64,000 nt of DNA from contig NC_091251.1 of NCBI RefSeq assembly GCF_042477335.2, positions 33,930,501 through 33,994,500 on the forward strand. The letters are read 5' to 3'. Below, one piece after another: positions 1 to 11,700 of the stretch. The number at the start of each line of letters is the position of its first letter. Position 1 is the stretch's first letter. The translations under genes were made by a program, and so were the position numbers. The notes under the pieces are model-generated. The model was given only the letters and a program-made list of their open reading frames with translations. It was not told where the DNA came from and made no database searches. This stretch comes from Ovis canadensis. Lineage: Eukaryota; Chordata; Mammalia; Artiodactyla; Bovidae.

Positions 1-461
1 ATCATTTAGATTGCTGGTTCACTCCCTCTTACTGGTCTTTGCCACCCCAGGTCCCACAGCCCTGTTGTCCTAGCTTTAACTCAGCCATAATTACCTTGCT
101 TAAGTCCCAGGAATTTGGCCATTGCTCCCCGGCCCCCGGCATTAATGACAGGATTCCCTTGTCACCCCTGCTATCCCTGGATTCAGTCTCTGCTGACTGG
201 CTGGGGAGTGATGGCAGGTAACAGTCAGAGCTCCTTCCTCCAGCGGCAGCCCTGGGGATGAAAATGAAAGGAAAACCAACTCCAGGCCTTGTAGCTAAAT
301 AACGTGGTGCCTAAGGGGTGAGTGCAATCAGGGGCTTCCAGAAGAATGCCAGCCTTACCGTTCTGGGTGCCTTCTAATGACCTCTAAGCACTTTATGGAC
401 TGTATTTGTCAAGGGACAAGCGAAACACAGGACTCTTTCTGCCTGAGAAGAAAAGGAAATC

Positions 462-590
462 ACTGACTAGCTGGATAACTTTGGGCAAGTTACTTCACCT
501 CTCTGGGCCCCAGTTTCCTCCTTGAGAAACTGCATTTGGATTAGTTGATCTCTTAGGCCCCTTCTTGCTCTAACATTGTATGATCTGTGA
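462..590 (+). repeat. MIR SINE relic
   Basis: The core 'ctttgggcaagttacttcacct' region followed by 'cagtttcctcc' and 'gagaaactgcattt' matches the conserved MIR core, in sense orientation, heavily diverged. Confidence 0.75.
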
Positions 591-1879
591 GGGGCAGAGT
601 GTGGATTAGAAGCCACATTCTCCAGCCTGTAGTTGGAGTGCTTACAGTTCAGAACACACAGCACCCCAAGCGCCTGGTTGGGCTTGAGAATGGTCCTTCA
701 GTTTTTGACACATGTTCCAGAGCCCAGGAAACATCCCATAACCAGCCTGCAGTCTCAAAGTATTCCAGGACCTCTTTCAAACCACAGCTCATCCTCTGGC
801 CCCTTGCTTTTTGCTTTTGCCCCACGGACTTCCAGCCTGGATGCTATGAGACAGCTTGGGGGAGGTGCCTCTATCGGGGAAAATGATGCTTGGGAGCCCC
901 TAAGATGAAACAGTGTTGGGGACTTTCTTGAGGTTAAAGGATTATTGGTATGAGAAATGGAAAACATTTCAAATAAAGAAACAGAGCAGCTTGAAAATTA
1001 AATGGTGCCAGAAGATAGCAGTCTCTTCCATACCCTGAGCAAGTGAATGGGAAAGCTGGACTCTCCTACCCATTTACATTCATGCCTTATGTCTCCTGGT
1101 TGACCTCTGCTGGGTGTTTTTTTTCGCTCCTTTCACCCTGTTTCTAAGCTCCTCTCTTTCCTTCTACCCCTCTCACCATTTTCATTTTCTTGTAGCATGT
1201 AGGGTATTTACCTTCATTTCCTCTAGTTCCATCTGCCTCCCTCTTCATCCTTGTTGATCTCTGCTATTCCTTCTCCCTCCAGAAGGAGTGGAGAACCTGT
1301 TTCCTTTTCGCCAAGATCATGGTTGGTCCACTTTCCTCTCAGGCTCCTTCTTGACAGTCTTCTGAAGGGAGAAGAAGCAGTTCCTGATGCTACCGATGAA
1401 CATGGAGCTCCCAGGTAACCAGCTGCCCAAACCCATTTCTTCCTGTTACTGATTTCTCAGAAATTTTTGGATTCCCCTTTTACCACTCAGTGAGAGAAGG
1501 CAGACGCACATGTGCCCATACATGCATTCAGAATAGAGTATGGGGCTTGTTTATCATGCCCCTCCTCTCCAAAACCCTAATTCTTTAAAGAAAAAAAAAA
1601 GGTTAAAAGAGAAACCCCAAGTCACTCAAATGCCCATTTAAATGTCATCCTTATCTGATAAAGAAAGAATTTCATGTATCTTGTGGATCACCTTCAGGTC
1701 AGAGTTCCAGCAGAGTGAAGAGAGAAAGTGTACTGGAAGCCACCAAGCAATGCACTTTTTAGTCACCAGTGAAGATCCCAAGAGAGGATAATGGAGCGGG
1801 AGGGTTGCTTATTGTGTATGCATGACTGTTACTGTGTATTTAGCAATCTCAAGAGCCCACATCTACTTACTTATCCACT

Positions 1880-2030
1880 AAAATCTGGTGCCTTGCATGC
1901 ATTATCATCCTCAACCCTATGGATTGAGTAATGTTATTCTTGTTTTAGAGAGAAAACAGTTCAGAAAAGTTCAGTAATTTGTTCAAGATCACACAACTAG
2001 TAAATGGCAGAGCTAGGGTTGTGAACGCAG
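1880..2030 (-). repeat. MIR SINE relic, antisense
   Basis: The run 'gttcaagatcacacaacta' then 'gtaaatggcagagctaggg' is the reverse complement of the MIR core. Old and diverged. Confidence 0.75.
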
Positions 2031-3184
2031 GAGGGAGATCTCCAGAGCCTCTGTGCATAAGCATGATGTCATAATATTTTCCTTTAAAAACAAAATTAAA
2101 ACCCTGCCATTAAAAAAAAACAAAAACAGAAACCCTTGCCACATATCTCGTACTAGGAAAAGACCAGTTTCTAATTGTGCTCTGCCTTCCCAGCCTCCCT
2201 AACTGGCTTGGGAAAGGCAAAGCACTGAAGGTCCTAAGCTTCATCTGCTCCTTCCAGAAGCTTGCTGCTGCTTTCTGTGACCCTGTGATCAGCAAGGAAC
2301 CACTTTGCCTGCCTGCTGGAGAATTTAGGAACCCATGTGAACTCTAGCCTTCCCATACACTGGGATTCTCTTCTGGCCCTAGGTAGTCCACACCAGTTGA
2401 CGTGCTGTGCACCTTCTTACCGCCCCTCCACCCCCGCCCGACTCTAGCCTTGAATTGCCCAGTTCCCTGAAATTTGCACTGGAAGGGTTCATGAACGGGC
2501 TAATTGCTGGATGGTCTGCTGGATGGTCGGTCTCCTGGAGCCTGAGTAATACTAAGGGGATAAATGCAAATGGATTTGGGGTCAGGGAACCAAAGAGAAT
2601 TCATTGTTCTTGAGCTTTATCTCTAAGAATTACCATTGCTCACCCATTCCTCTATTCTCAGCTGTATAGAGCCAAGACATGAGTCTTGTGGTTTTTACAT
2701 ACAGAGTTGCCACAGGGTAGCGGTGGGAAGGTGGTAAACTGCAGGTCAAATCTGACATGAGAAACACTAGGAATTTGGCAGAATCTTTAGAGGTGTGTCA
2801 TGTGTTAGGCACAGGACTTTCCTGTAAAGCCTGATGACTGCAAACAGGAGCAGTTGAGGGTATAACTTGCCAGCCATGGACTGGGAAGTACCATATGAGA
2901 AACCTGTACCATGGGCACAGGCTGGGTCCTTGAAGCAATACAGCAGGAACCCTCTTGCCCTTTCCTCTCATCCAGACCTCAGATGTCCTTCCTACATACT
3001 CTTCCTGTTCCTTTGTTTTCCTTTATGAGTGTAGCTCATCATTTCTCTTCTTAATAAGCCCTAACTCAGCTTTCCAATCTCATCCCACATTTCCTTTCTT
3101 CTAACTCCTGTGTTTCTCTGGAGCTGCTCTGGATCTTAGCAATCCAGAGATCACAGAATTCAGAGACCTGAAAAGGCTTGTCTT

Positions 3185-3330
3185 TAGAGATCATTCGGTC
3201 TAGATTCCTCTAGAGATGAGGCCACAGGTCCAGAGATGAGAAGCGACCCCAGCAGGGTCAGAGAATTTGTTGGTACAACTGCAGATGGGACTTAAACCCA
3301 AGCCTCCTGACCACATTCTATTCCCAGGCT
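3185..3330 (-). repeat. MIR-like relic, antisense
   Basis: 'gagatgaggccacaggtcc' and 'cttaaacccaagcctcctga' follow the order of an antisense MIR-family element ending in the internal promoter part. Diverged, subfamily uncertain. Confidence 0.55.
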
Positions 3331-3753
3331 ACCGAAGAGTCCTCTCTCCACGGGAACAGACCCATGATTTTTCTTGGCAAGGGATACATCAGAAGTGTTC
3401 CATTTTCTGCTTCTAGTTTCCATTCCCTACTGCATTCAGGCAGAAAGAGAAACAAAAGGGACTAGTATGTCATTAGCCTTGGCACTTGTTTCAGTGATGT
3501 TGCTGAAGAACAGTGAGGTTGCTAAAACAAACAACTAGATAATCTACCCATTGAATAGCTAACCTAGAGAGGAAATAAAAGTGTGTTCTGTGAATCCCCC
3601 CAAACCACTGTTCTCACCAGACCCTCCCTGAGCCTCCCGACCTCCTTCACAGTGCAGCTTGGTACTCTGGACCCCATACCTGCTGGTATTGTGCCTCATT
3701 TGAGCCTACTCATGCAACTGCCCTCCCTTTTGGATAAAAGACCTCATATTTGA

Positions 3754-3759
3754 AATAAA
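3754..3759 (+). terminator. Candidate poly(A) signal of an upstream + strand gene
   Basis: An AATAAA hexamer is followed 40-70 nt later by a G/T-rich stretch, the normal layout of a mammalian cleavage site. If the region belongs to the 3' end of PPP1R3E, expected by synteny, this would be its end. A single hexamer in AT-rich DNA is weak evidence. Confidence 0.3.
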
Positions 3760-5344
3760 GTTGAAATTTGAAAAGAAAGTATAAGATGTTGAGAAGTATT
3801 ATTTTTGGGGGGCTGAGGGTGGCAAGAGACCCAGAGGCAAGATTTCTTCTCCCTCTCACCCCTCATTGCTTGGCCATCTCATTCCTTGAGATGGGAAGGA
3901 GATAATGGAGGAGTTGGGCAGCCCTGTTATGAGACACCCCTATTGTATGACACTACCACTTTGGGCAGTGGTAGAGAAAGTTACCAGGCCTGGGGCTTAG
4001 CTCCCCTCTACCCTGTACCCGGAACCAGTTGCTGCTGCATTAAAGGGAATAGCTCAGGTAAAAGGTTTCCCCTTTGGTGGGGTGCTCTTCTTAAGGGATC
4101 ATCTAAATTGCATTCTGCTCCTTAGGCAGTGGAGGGAAGATCAAAGCCCCTTTGTCAAGGGTAACCCTAAAACAAAGAACAAGGAGCATGATAGAGAGGA
4201 AAAGCAAGGACCTTTGTCTATTACAAAATGAAGACACAGAAATATATATTAAAGGGAAGTAACCTTGAAAAAGTCAGTTCTAAAACAGTATTGACTCCCA
4301 CATCCCCTGAATGATGAAAGAGTCCAATTACCCTCAAAGTAATGAAAGGACATTCCTTATAGGGAAGCCCTAGCCCTAGAATAATCAGATGCCATCTCAT
4401 TACATCATAATGGCCAAGTTGTGATGTCACTGCAGAGTACCCACTCTTTAGTACACGTTGTAACTGAAACCAGACATGCTGAAGGGTAGAATCGGCATGA
4501 GGAGCAGACACCCAAGGAGAGGTAATTGAGGGCTTTCCAGGGGTTCCTGCCATGGCTTATAGCCTAGGGTTGCTCCATGGCCCTAATGTCTTTCTAGACC
4601 TGTCACCTCTTAGTGTGGTAATAGGTTTGTCTGAAATCTTTCTTCTGCAGACTCCTTTATTGCAGCTTTTGTTATCCTAAGTCTTCCATACTTGGCAGCT
4701 CTGATCGGTCAGCCCTCCCCTCCAGTGTTTCTCAGGACAGAGCATAGAACACTAGAGCAGGGTTTCCCTAAATGGGCAGAAACTCACCATATCCATTTCA
4801 TTCCCAGGGACAGATCCAAGTTTTTAGTTGTCTGAAGCACACAACTTATGGACTCTTTTTTTTTTCAAGAAAAACAAAATACATAAGGCACAAGAGTGAA
4901 TATATTTCAGGATGAGGAAAAATATAAAAATTATAATTTCTAAAAAGCTGATAAAGATCACAAAATCAAGAAAAACAAAATTTAAAAGCTACTTATGTGG
5001 CAAACCTAAATATTTTTCCCTGCAGTTTTGTTTTTGGCTGCACACTCTTTGATATCAATCTTTTAATATGATTACATATAATTTTTCCATAAAGAGGTAA
5101 TTCCATCACCATGATCACTTAAAAAAAAATTTTTTTGATAATTATAAAGAATTTCACCTTCACACCTTGTAAGTGAACAATTATGTTCACATAATTGGGG
5201 GGTAGGATTTTTGTCAAGTTTGGGAAAACCCTACCAAATTTCTTTAGTATATGTGGTGTAAGATTTTGGAGCATTTTCAAATTTTGTAATAATGAATAAC
5301 ATAACTCTGAATTGTTGACATTAGTAGTATTCCTGGAAGCTGTA

Positions 5345-5722
5345 TATTGGTTTGTTAGAGCTGCCATAACAAAATACTTAGGCTGGGTTGCTTATAATTT
5401 AGAAATTTTCTCACGGTTTTGAGGCTGGAAGCCTGAGATCCAGACGTTGACAGGGTTGATTCCATTCTGAGGTTCCTCTCTCTTGGCTTGTGGCTAGCCA
5501 TCTTCTCCCTATGTCTTCATATGGTCTGTCCTACCTGCATGTCTGCGTCCAAATTCCGTCTTATTATAAGGACAGCAGTTATACTGAATTGACTTACCCT
5601 AAAGACCTTATTTTAATTACCTCTGAATAGACCTTATTTCCAAATATGGCTACATTCTGAGGTACTGGGAGTTAGGACTTTAACAGGAATTTTAGGGGGA
5701 CACAGTTCAGCCCATAACATCA
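5345..5722 (+). repeat. Old mammalian interspersed repeat, family not named
   Basis: The stretch from 'gttagagctgccataacaaa' through 'ctccctatgtcttcatatgg' to 'ggggacacagttcagcccat' is a well-known ancient mammalian repeat consensus. I recognise the sequence but cannot assign the family safely, so no name is given. Confidence 0.65.
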
Positions 5723-6053
5723 TAAATACTATTAACTGTTCAAAGAAGTAACTGCAAACCACAGATGTGTAACTCCTAAACCCAAACTAAATGTATTCCC
5801 AACTCAACTTCATTAGTCAATCCCAAAATGCCCATGGCCTCTTCATTGCCACTGGACAAAAAGAGAAGGGTGATAGAGGGGAAGTCAGAAAGAGACATCG
5901 ATCTTGACCAACTGCAGTTTGATTTTTTGACCAACTGCAGTTTGATTTTTTTTTTTAATTCTACAAAAACATATTAACATATTGCTGAGACTCTTCCAGT
6001 GCTTTGGAAGAGATCTGTGCAAAAGAGGAGTCTTAACTTCCTCCATCTTCCTT

Positions 6054-6332
6054 CAGTTCAGTTCGCTTCAGTTCAGTCGCTCAGTCGTGTCCAACTCTTT
6101 GCAACCCCATGAACTGCAGCACGCCAGGCGTCCTGGAGTTCACTCAGACTCACATCCATCGAGTCAGTGATGCCATCCAGCCATCTCATCCTCTGTCATC
6201 CCCTTCTCCTCCTGCCGCCAATCCCTCCCAGCATCAGAGTCTTTTTCAATGAGTCAACTCTTCGCATGAGGTGGCCAAAGTACTGGAGTTTCAGCTTTAG
6301 CATCATTCCTTCCAAAGAAATCCCAGCTTCCT
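6054..6332 (-). mobile_element. BovB LINE 3'-end fragment, antisense
   Basis: It starts with the BovB terminal 'cagttcagt' repeats and continues through the antisense of the BovB ORF C-terminus ([20 protein letters not shown] is readable on the - strand). Homology stops at about 6332, where the sequence leaves the BovB consensus. It is a 5'-truncated copy with indels. Confidence 0.85.
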
Positions 6333-7781
6333 TAGCTATTGGGTAACTGTATATCTGGTCAGTCCTGCTAATGTTACTGAGCCACGGAAAGGGGGAGGGA
6401 GTTTCCACTAAAGATTGAGGATGACGTGGTAGGTCCACATTCTTCAGCACTAGTTCCTGGAATTGCTGGGATGATCACTGACTTGCTAACTTCTTTCTCT
6501 GATAATGTCAAGTCTGGACCTCTTCCTCTCTTCCACTCCCCTACTCCAGTCCACTCCATCATCTTCTTACGTGTAAGGGTGAAACCCACATAAAAGAGGC
6601 AGTCTTCAGTCTGCTTTCCAGAACCAGGGCACAGGAATTTCTTTCCTTAGATTCTTCTTCTCTTAAATCTTGAGTCTTTCACTCTTCTGTATACCCCTGA
6701 CTTGGGAGTGTGTATCCTCCTGAGACAAATGTGACTGAGTTGTCTACATTTCATAATTCCCAGCCCATGATCTGTGATGCCCAGAAGAACTGACTTAACC
6801 CCCCCAGGAACAGCCACTAAATTTTCACAGTTCCTGCCTGGCTTCCTAGCCAAACAGAGATCTTCCCACTCAATATCCAGCCTCATTGTTTGGATTAAAA
6901 GAATGAGCTCTCCATTGACAGCTGAGGGTTGTCACTGCCTAAAATGTTTCGCTTTTCCCTTTCTTCCTTACATGCAAACCATTGGGGTTATTATAAGCCT
7001 TGAGTTAGGAGGTCTGTATATAGCACTGGCCTTGGCTTAAATCCTAAGTGATCAAAAGTTTCTAACTCTAAAACTGAGAAGATTATTTCTGTTGCTTACT
7101 CCTATCATGCTTTTAAGGGATACTAGTTTGAAGGGCATGGCTCTTAGGACTGGCATTGTTACCAAATGTATTGAGAGAAGGGAGGAAGGGGCAAATGCAG
7201 AGCCAACAGAAAAAGCTGAATTAGAGATACATTTCTCATGCTTGGCAATCTTTAAAGAGCTTTAGACCTTAGCGTGGAGCAATGAAGAATCAGAAGTATC
7301 AGTTATGATGGTTGACTTTTTACGGGGTATATGGGGAGTGGCGAGATCTGTGGAATACAGGGCATAATAAATTATTGTAAGTATATAAGCTATTGTGACC
7401 TAAATAAACAACAGAAGACTATCATGAGAACAGAAGAGTCATTTCAGAAAGTATTGTTCCCAAGTTTTGGTCAGAAGACTGAGAATCCTAACTATACAAA
7501 CTTTTGGCCTAGAATTTTGGAATGTGTGGAATACTGAGTCGTTGGAAAGCCCGTTTTATTATAATCCCTCTCTTGACAGCAAAACCAAGGCCCCCCCAAC
7601 ATGAGGCACAACTCCAGGTAGTCTTTACTAGGGCAGAGGAAGGGCCTGAGGGGAGCTGGCAAGACCTAATGAGGTGACCCCCTCTAGGACTTCATATTTG
7701 AGAACACCTGTCTGGTGACAACTGGACCCAGGAAGCGGCGGAAGGTGCCAGGCTGCTAGGATCCTCATTTTTCTGGGTGGT
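6333..7781. other. Unique non-coding stretch upstream of HOMEZ
   Basis: No recognisable repeat and no supported gene. The open frames here are short, have no homology I recognise and carry no splice or promoter context. Confidence 0.5.
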
Positions 7782-7794
7782 CAAGACACTTGAT

Positions 7795-8058
7795 GAAGGC
7801 AATGGCACCCCACTCCAGTACTCTTTTGCTTGGAAAACCCCATGGACAGAGGAGCCTGGCGGGCTGCAATCCATGGGGTCGCCGAGAGTCAGACACGACT
7901 GAGCAACTTCACTTTCACTTTTCACTCTCATGCCTTGGAGAAGGAAATGGCAACCCACTCCAGTGTTCTTGCCTTAAGAATCCCAGGGATGGGGAAGCCT
8001 GGTGGGCTGCCGTCTATGGGGTCGCACAGAGTCGGACATGACTGAAGCGACTTAGCAG
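7795..8058 (+). mobile_element. Bov-A2 SINE with target-site duplication
   Basis: Two BovB-derived monomers joined by the 'cttcactttcacttttcact' linker, the hallmark of Bov-A2. It is flanked by an exact 13-bp direct repeat, caagacacttgat, at 7782-7794 and 8059-8071. The insertion is about 300 bp upstream of the HOMEZ CCAAT array. Confidence 0.93.
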
Positions 8059-8379
8059 CAAGACACTTGATCCATCTCTAGAACAAGTTAACGGTTGCTG
8101 TAGGCGCTTCGTTTACAGTTGACGCTGCTGACGACGGTTTGACCCCAGGCTGGGAACGCTTGTCTCCTGTACGAAGCTGGCAAAGGGATACTGAAAAAGT
8201 CTTCCTTCCGGAGGAAACAAATAGGGAGTAGTTGTAGGCGGTTTGGACAGTTCAGCAAACTGCTTTGAATTTCTTGGGGAATTCCAGGCGGAACATTGCC
8301 CAGCGTAACACCGAAGATCCGGCGCCCATACGGCAAGGGTGGGAGGGGGTACTGTTCACGACATCCTAGCCTGGGGGGG

Positions 8380-8750
8380 ACATCTTCCCTGTCCCATGTA
8401 GCCAATAGGCATCCCGGCTGAGGCCCACGCACCCAATAGCCGACTTCAACCGAGACCCACTCAGCCAATGGCCGGCCCAGCCCTTTCCGCGAGGGCCCGC
8501 CTGCCTGCGCCCACCAATCAAAACTCGGGCCACCTTGGCACCACCCCTGGAGCCCACCCCACCCATCCGCCCCGCCTCCAACTCGCTGGAGCAGGGCTGG
8601 GCTAGACGGGCGCGCTCTCGGGGGCGGGGAGGGGGTGCAGTCCCGGTCCTGGCCTTCCGCGCTGGTGGGCTCGGAGCAGGCCGCGCCGGGCAGCAACCCC
8701 ACTCTCACCCCGGAGGCCCCCTGCCCTTTCTCCCCCTTTCCCCCCGGCCC
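8380..8750 (+). promoter_or_regulatory. HOMEZ: HOMEZ promoter, CpG-rich, with four CCAAT boxes
   Basis: GC content and CpG density rise sharply from about 8.08 kb. CCAAT pentamers on the + strand lie at 8402-8406, 8433-8437, 8465-8469 and 8514-8518, spaced 31, 32 and 49 bp, with a Sp-type GC box (ggggcgggga) at 8621-8630. There is no TATA box near the expected start. This is the layout of an NF-Y/Sp-driven housekeeping promoter. The transcription start is inferred to be between about 8.6 and 8.7 kb but cannot be fixed by eye. Confidence 0.75.
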
Positions 8751-8790
8751 ATGGTGCGAGGCTGGGAGCCGCCGCCCGGGCTGGACTGCG
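8751..8790 (+). CDS. HOMEZ: HOMEZ coding exon 1
   Basis: It encodes MVRGWEPPPGLDC plus the first base of Ala14. The ATG lies directly after a C-rich run (ggccc ATG G; G at +4 favours initiation). The splice donor is a strong GTGAGT at 8791-8796. An open frame continues past the donor and is unspliced read-through, not the gene product. Confidence 0.92.
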
Positions 8791-11700
8791 GTGAGTGATC
8801 CCCAGCCCTTTCGACTTCCCCTTGCAGTCCCTGTACGATCTCCGACCTCCGGAGCCCCATCTCCGCGCTGGGGGGAAGAGGAGAATTCTAGGTTCGAAGT
8901 GGTCCGGTTCTCTCTCCTTTCTCCTCAGGACTTTTCGGTTCCCTGTTTTAACTGGAGGAGGGTGAGTGGGTGTATAGGAGGAGGGGAAGGCCGGGTTGGG
9001 ACGCCCTTGGCGAGGGGAGGGTTGAGATTTGCCTGCTCCCTGGGGCTCATTGCCCCAAGTGCAGCAACTTTTTGTTCTCTGACCCAGTTTGGAGCCTTCT
9101 AGACTGCCTGCGAAATGGAGGATAGGAGAAACGTTTCCTTCCCAGGCCTCCCCTCCTCCCCTCCATGACTGCCTCCTGGCGACTTCAACACACGTACAGA
9201 AACCTGGCCTTATTCCTGGGGAGCATGGCCTTTGGGAATGAAAGGTTTGAGAGAAACTGCCCCTTCTGACCCCTACCCAGCCATACTCAGAAAACCAACC
9301 AGAAAAGTGAAAACCTGAGTCCTCAAAGGTTCCTGGTGTTGCCTCCTAATCAGAGACTTCTAAACTGAAAGAAGACTCAAGCTGAGACCTATTTGGTAAT
9401 GTGGACCCAGATGATATATTTTATATGAACCCTCTTCTCACCATACATTTGAAGGGCTTTTTATGCTGAGGATAGGTAGGTGGCAGTAATTGAAAGTAAG
9501 CCAGTGAAAGTAGGGAATTTTTAAAATGATGCATACATATCCTAAGCATTGTCATTAAAAGTACATTCATCTCACCAATTTCTTGGGTAAGTGTCCCAGC
9601 GTTTTCTTTGTGTTGCTGATTGGCAGTCCCAATTGTCTTTCTAATATCAACTACATAAGCAAATCTCTAATCTGGCTGCACCCTGAGAACTTTAAAATAA
9701 ACTACTTTCATCTGCCCCAATCCAGGCTAAGTAAATCAGAACGAGGTGGATAGCGTGGGTTAAGTTTCCCCGGGGAATTTTTCTAATATGCAGTCAGACT
9801 GGAACCACTGCATCATCATCTGTGATTTCCAGGTTTGGTTTCTTTAAAGTGGAGACTGAATTTAAACACTTTTGAAGCAATATGAATGCAGAATACTTTT
9901 GAGATTTTTAAGTCTCCTGCCCCTCCAGTCTTTTACAGTTTTCTTGCCTTCTCCCAACTCAACAATTTTTTTTTAATGTGCATTTCTTTGTATTATGTCT
10001 TTCCAAAGCATTTGACTTTTTTTTTCAGAACCAATTCTTAATGCACTAATTTTCATAGGTTTATAGGATGTTTAATTATATAGAGAAAAACAAGGGGCAT
10101 AAGCAGATTTGGAATCACACATAACTGGCCTCAGCACATAGGGCAGCTGAAGGAAGCAGATGACTTTGCCATGCTAGAGACTAGGCTACCAGCCTCTAGT
10201 GTCCAGTGCACTGTGGGTATTGATTATGTAATCCAGTGGGGATCAGTTAAACCAAGCTCCTAGACCAACTGAACATCTTTCGCTTCTGTCCAGCTAATAG
10301 CACTAGTACCTAGTCCCTTCTAAACTAATTTACATTCTCTTTCAGCCTTCCAACCACTTGTTCCATTCATTCATAAACTGTTTTCTTAAAGCAATTACGA
10401 CCATGCCTTTACTAAGTTGGGAGGACATAGGACAGAGTTTCTAACAGGGGCTTCTGGACAATCAGTAAATCCCCTGAGATAATAATTTATAATCTGTAAG
10501 TTTGAATGTTTGGGGCGGGATGCGAGGTAAGTCGTAACTTTCTGAGAACCTTTAACTTCTATTGTCAAAGAGAGTCATGATCCAAAAAGTGAGAAGCACA
10601 TGAACTGAGTATCACTAAATGTCCTTTAAGGCCCTGAAAACTATCACGAAAACACATCTCACTCAGGAACATTCTTCAGTTCTCTGAATAAAGACTTAGA
10701 TAACTTAGCAGGCTCATATCTGGTCTTCACTTGAACTGTCACCTGTTTTAACCATAAGCCTAGGCTCAAGATTTTTGTTTTGGGCCACACCATGCCACAT
10801 GTGGGATCTTAAGTCTCCTGACCAGGGGATCACACTCATGCATCTTGCAGTGTAAGTGTGGAGTCCTACCCAGTGGACCACCAGGAAATTCCCAACCTAG
10901 GCTCAAGTTCTGAAGATCTCTTTTTCCTAACCTTGTGTGAACACCTACACTAGAAGTTTAAGGCAGCCCATTAATACTTTTCTGCCTTCTGTCCAGGGAT
11001 ATGGAAAGCCCAAAGGGAAATAAGGCTTTGACTTATTTCAGTACAGGCCTTGACTCTGTACTTTTTATTGGTGACTTAAGTAGCAGTAGGACATATCTGG
11101 CATGGTAACAGATTTAGTAAATTCAGAATTGATAGTACCACCATCACTGACACCTCTGCCCAGAGGAGTCCTTATTTCTCCAGCTTTGATTTCTTTCTTT
11201 TTCTACTTTCTCCAAATGAGGTACAAGGACACAAGATGCTATAGTGCCTTCACTGTGCTTTTGATTACTGTAGGATCTACCCTCTTTGTTATAGTTCTCA
11301 TGAACTGGTTCTAGTTTCCTCCTATAGCAAAGCCAGATTCTTCCAGGGAGGTACCAGCTCTACTGCTGTGTCCTAATTTTAAGGCACCATTCTGTATCAA
11401 AGTCTTTCACAACTTGTGTTTTGTGTTACTGAAGAAATGTGGATGTATGCAGTACACCAAATATGACCTTTGCAGTACTGTTACACTGAACTATCAAGCC
11501 ATGAGAATCTTAAGGATAGCAGACCACACGAATGAAAGCAACCTGTTTCCTTGTCAGCTGGTACCTGCACCTGCCTTATTCCCTGTCTAGCAGTCTTCAC
11601 CTCACACTGGACTGCTTTATTCCTTGTGCTACCTTTTCCTCACGTCTAAACTGTCGCCACGACCTTAAAAAAATAGGGCACGAATAAGGTTGAGTGGGTG

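Larger units (their letters stand above)
1..5340. other. Upstream non-coding region, mostly unique
   Basis: No convincing coding exon was found; the short open frames lack codon bias, splice context or recognisable domains. The stretch holds MIR relics listed separately and AT-rich sequence at 4.85-5.12 kb. In human and other mammals PPP1R3E lies upstream of HOMEZ in the same orientation, so part of this region could be its 3' untranslated end. That is inferred from synteny only; the GC-rich PPP1R3E coding exon is not in the window. Confidence 0.5.

Noticed and set aside
1-8000. PPP1R3E coding exon expected upstream of HOMEZ by synteny
   Set aside because: No GC-rich exon with glycogen-targeting motifs is present. 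At most its 3' UTR could lie here.
8088-8708. 206-codon - strand open frame over the HOMEZ promoter
   Set aside because: It lies in a CpG-rich, stop-poor region, shows no recognisable domain and overlaps the CCAAT array. Base composition explains it.
8535-9102. Two overlapping + strand frames across HOMEZ exon 1
   Set aside because: They ignore the splice donor at 8791 and are not the conserved Homez reading frame. The real exon is the 40-nt segment in a different context.
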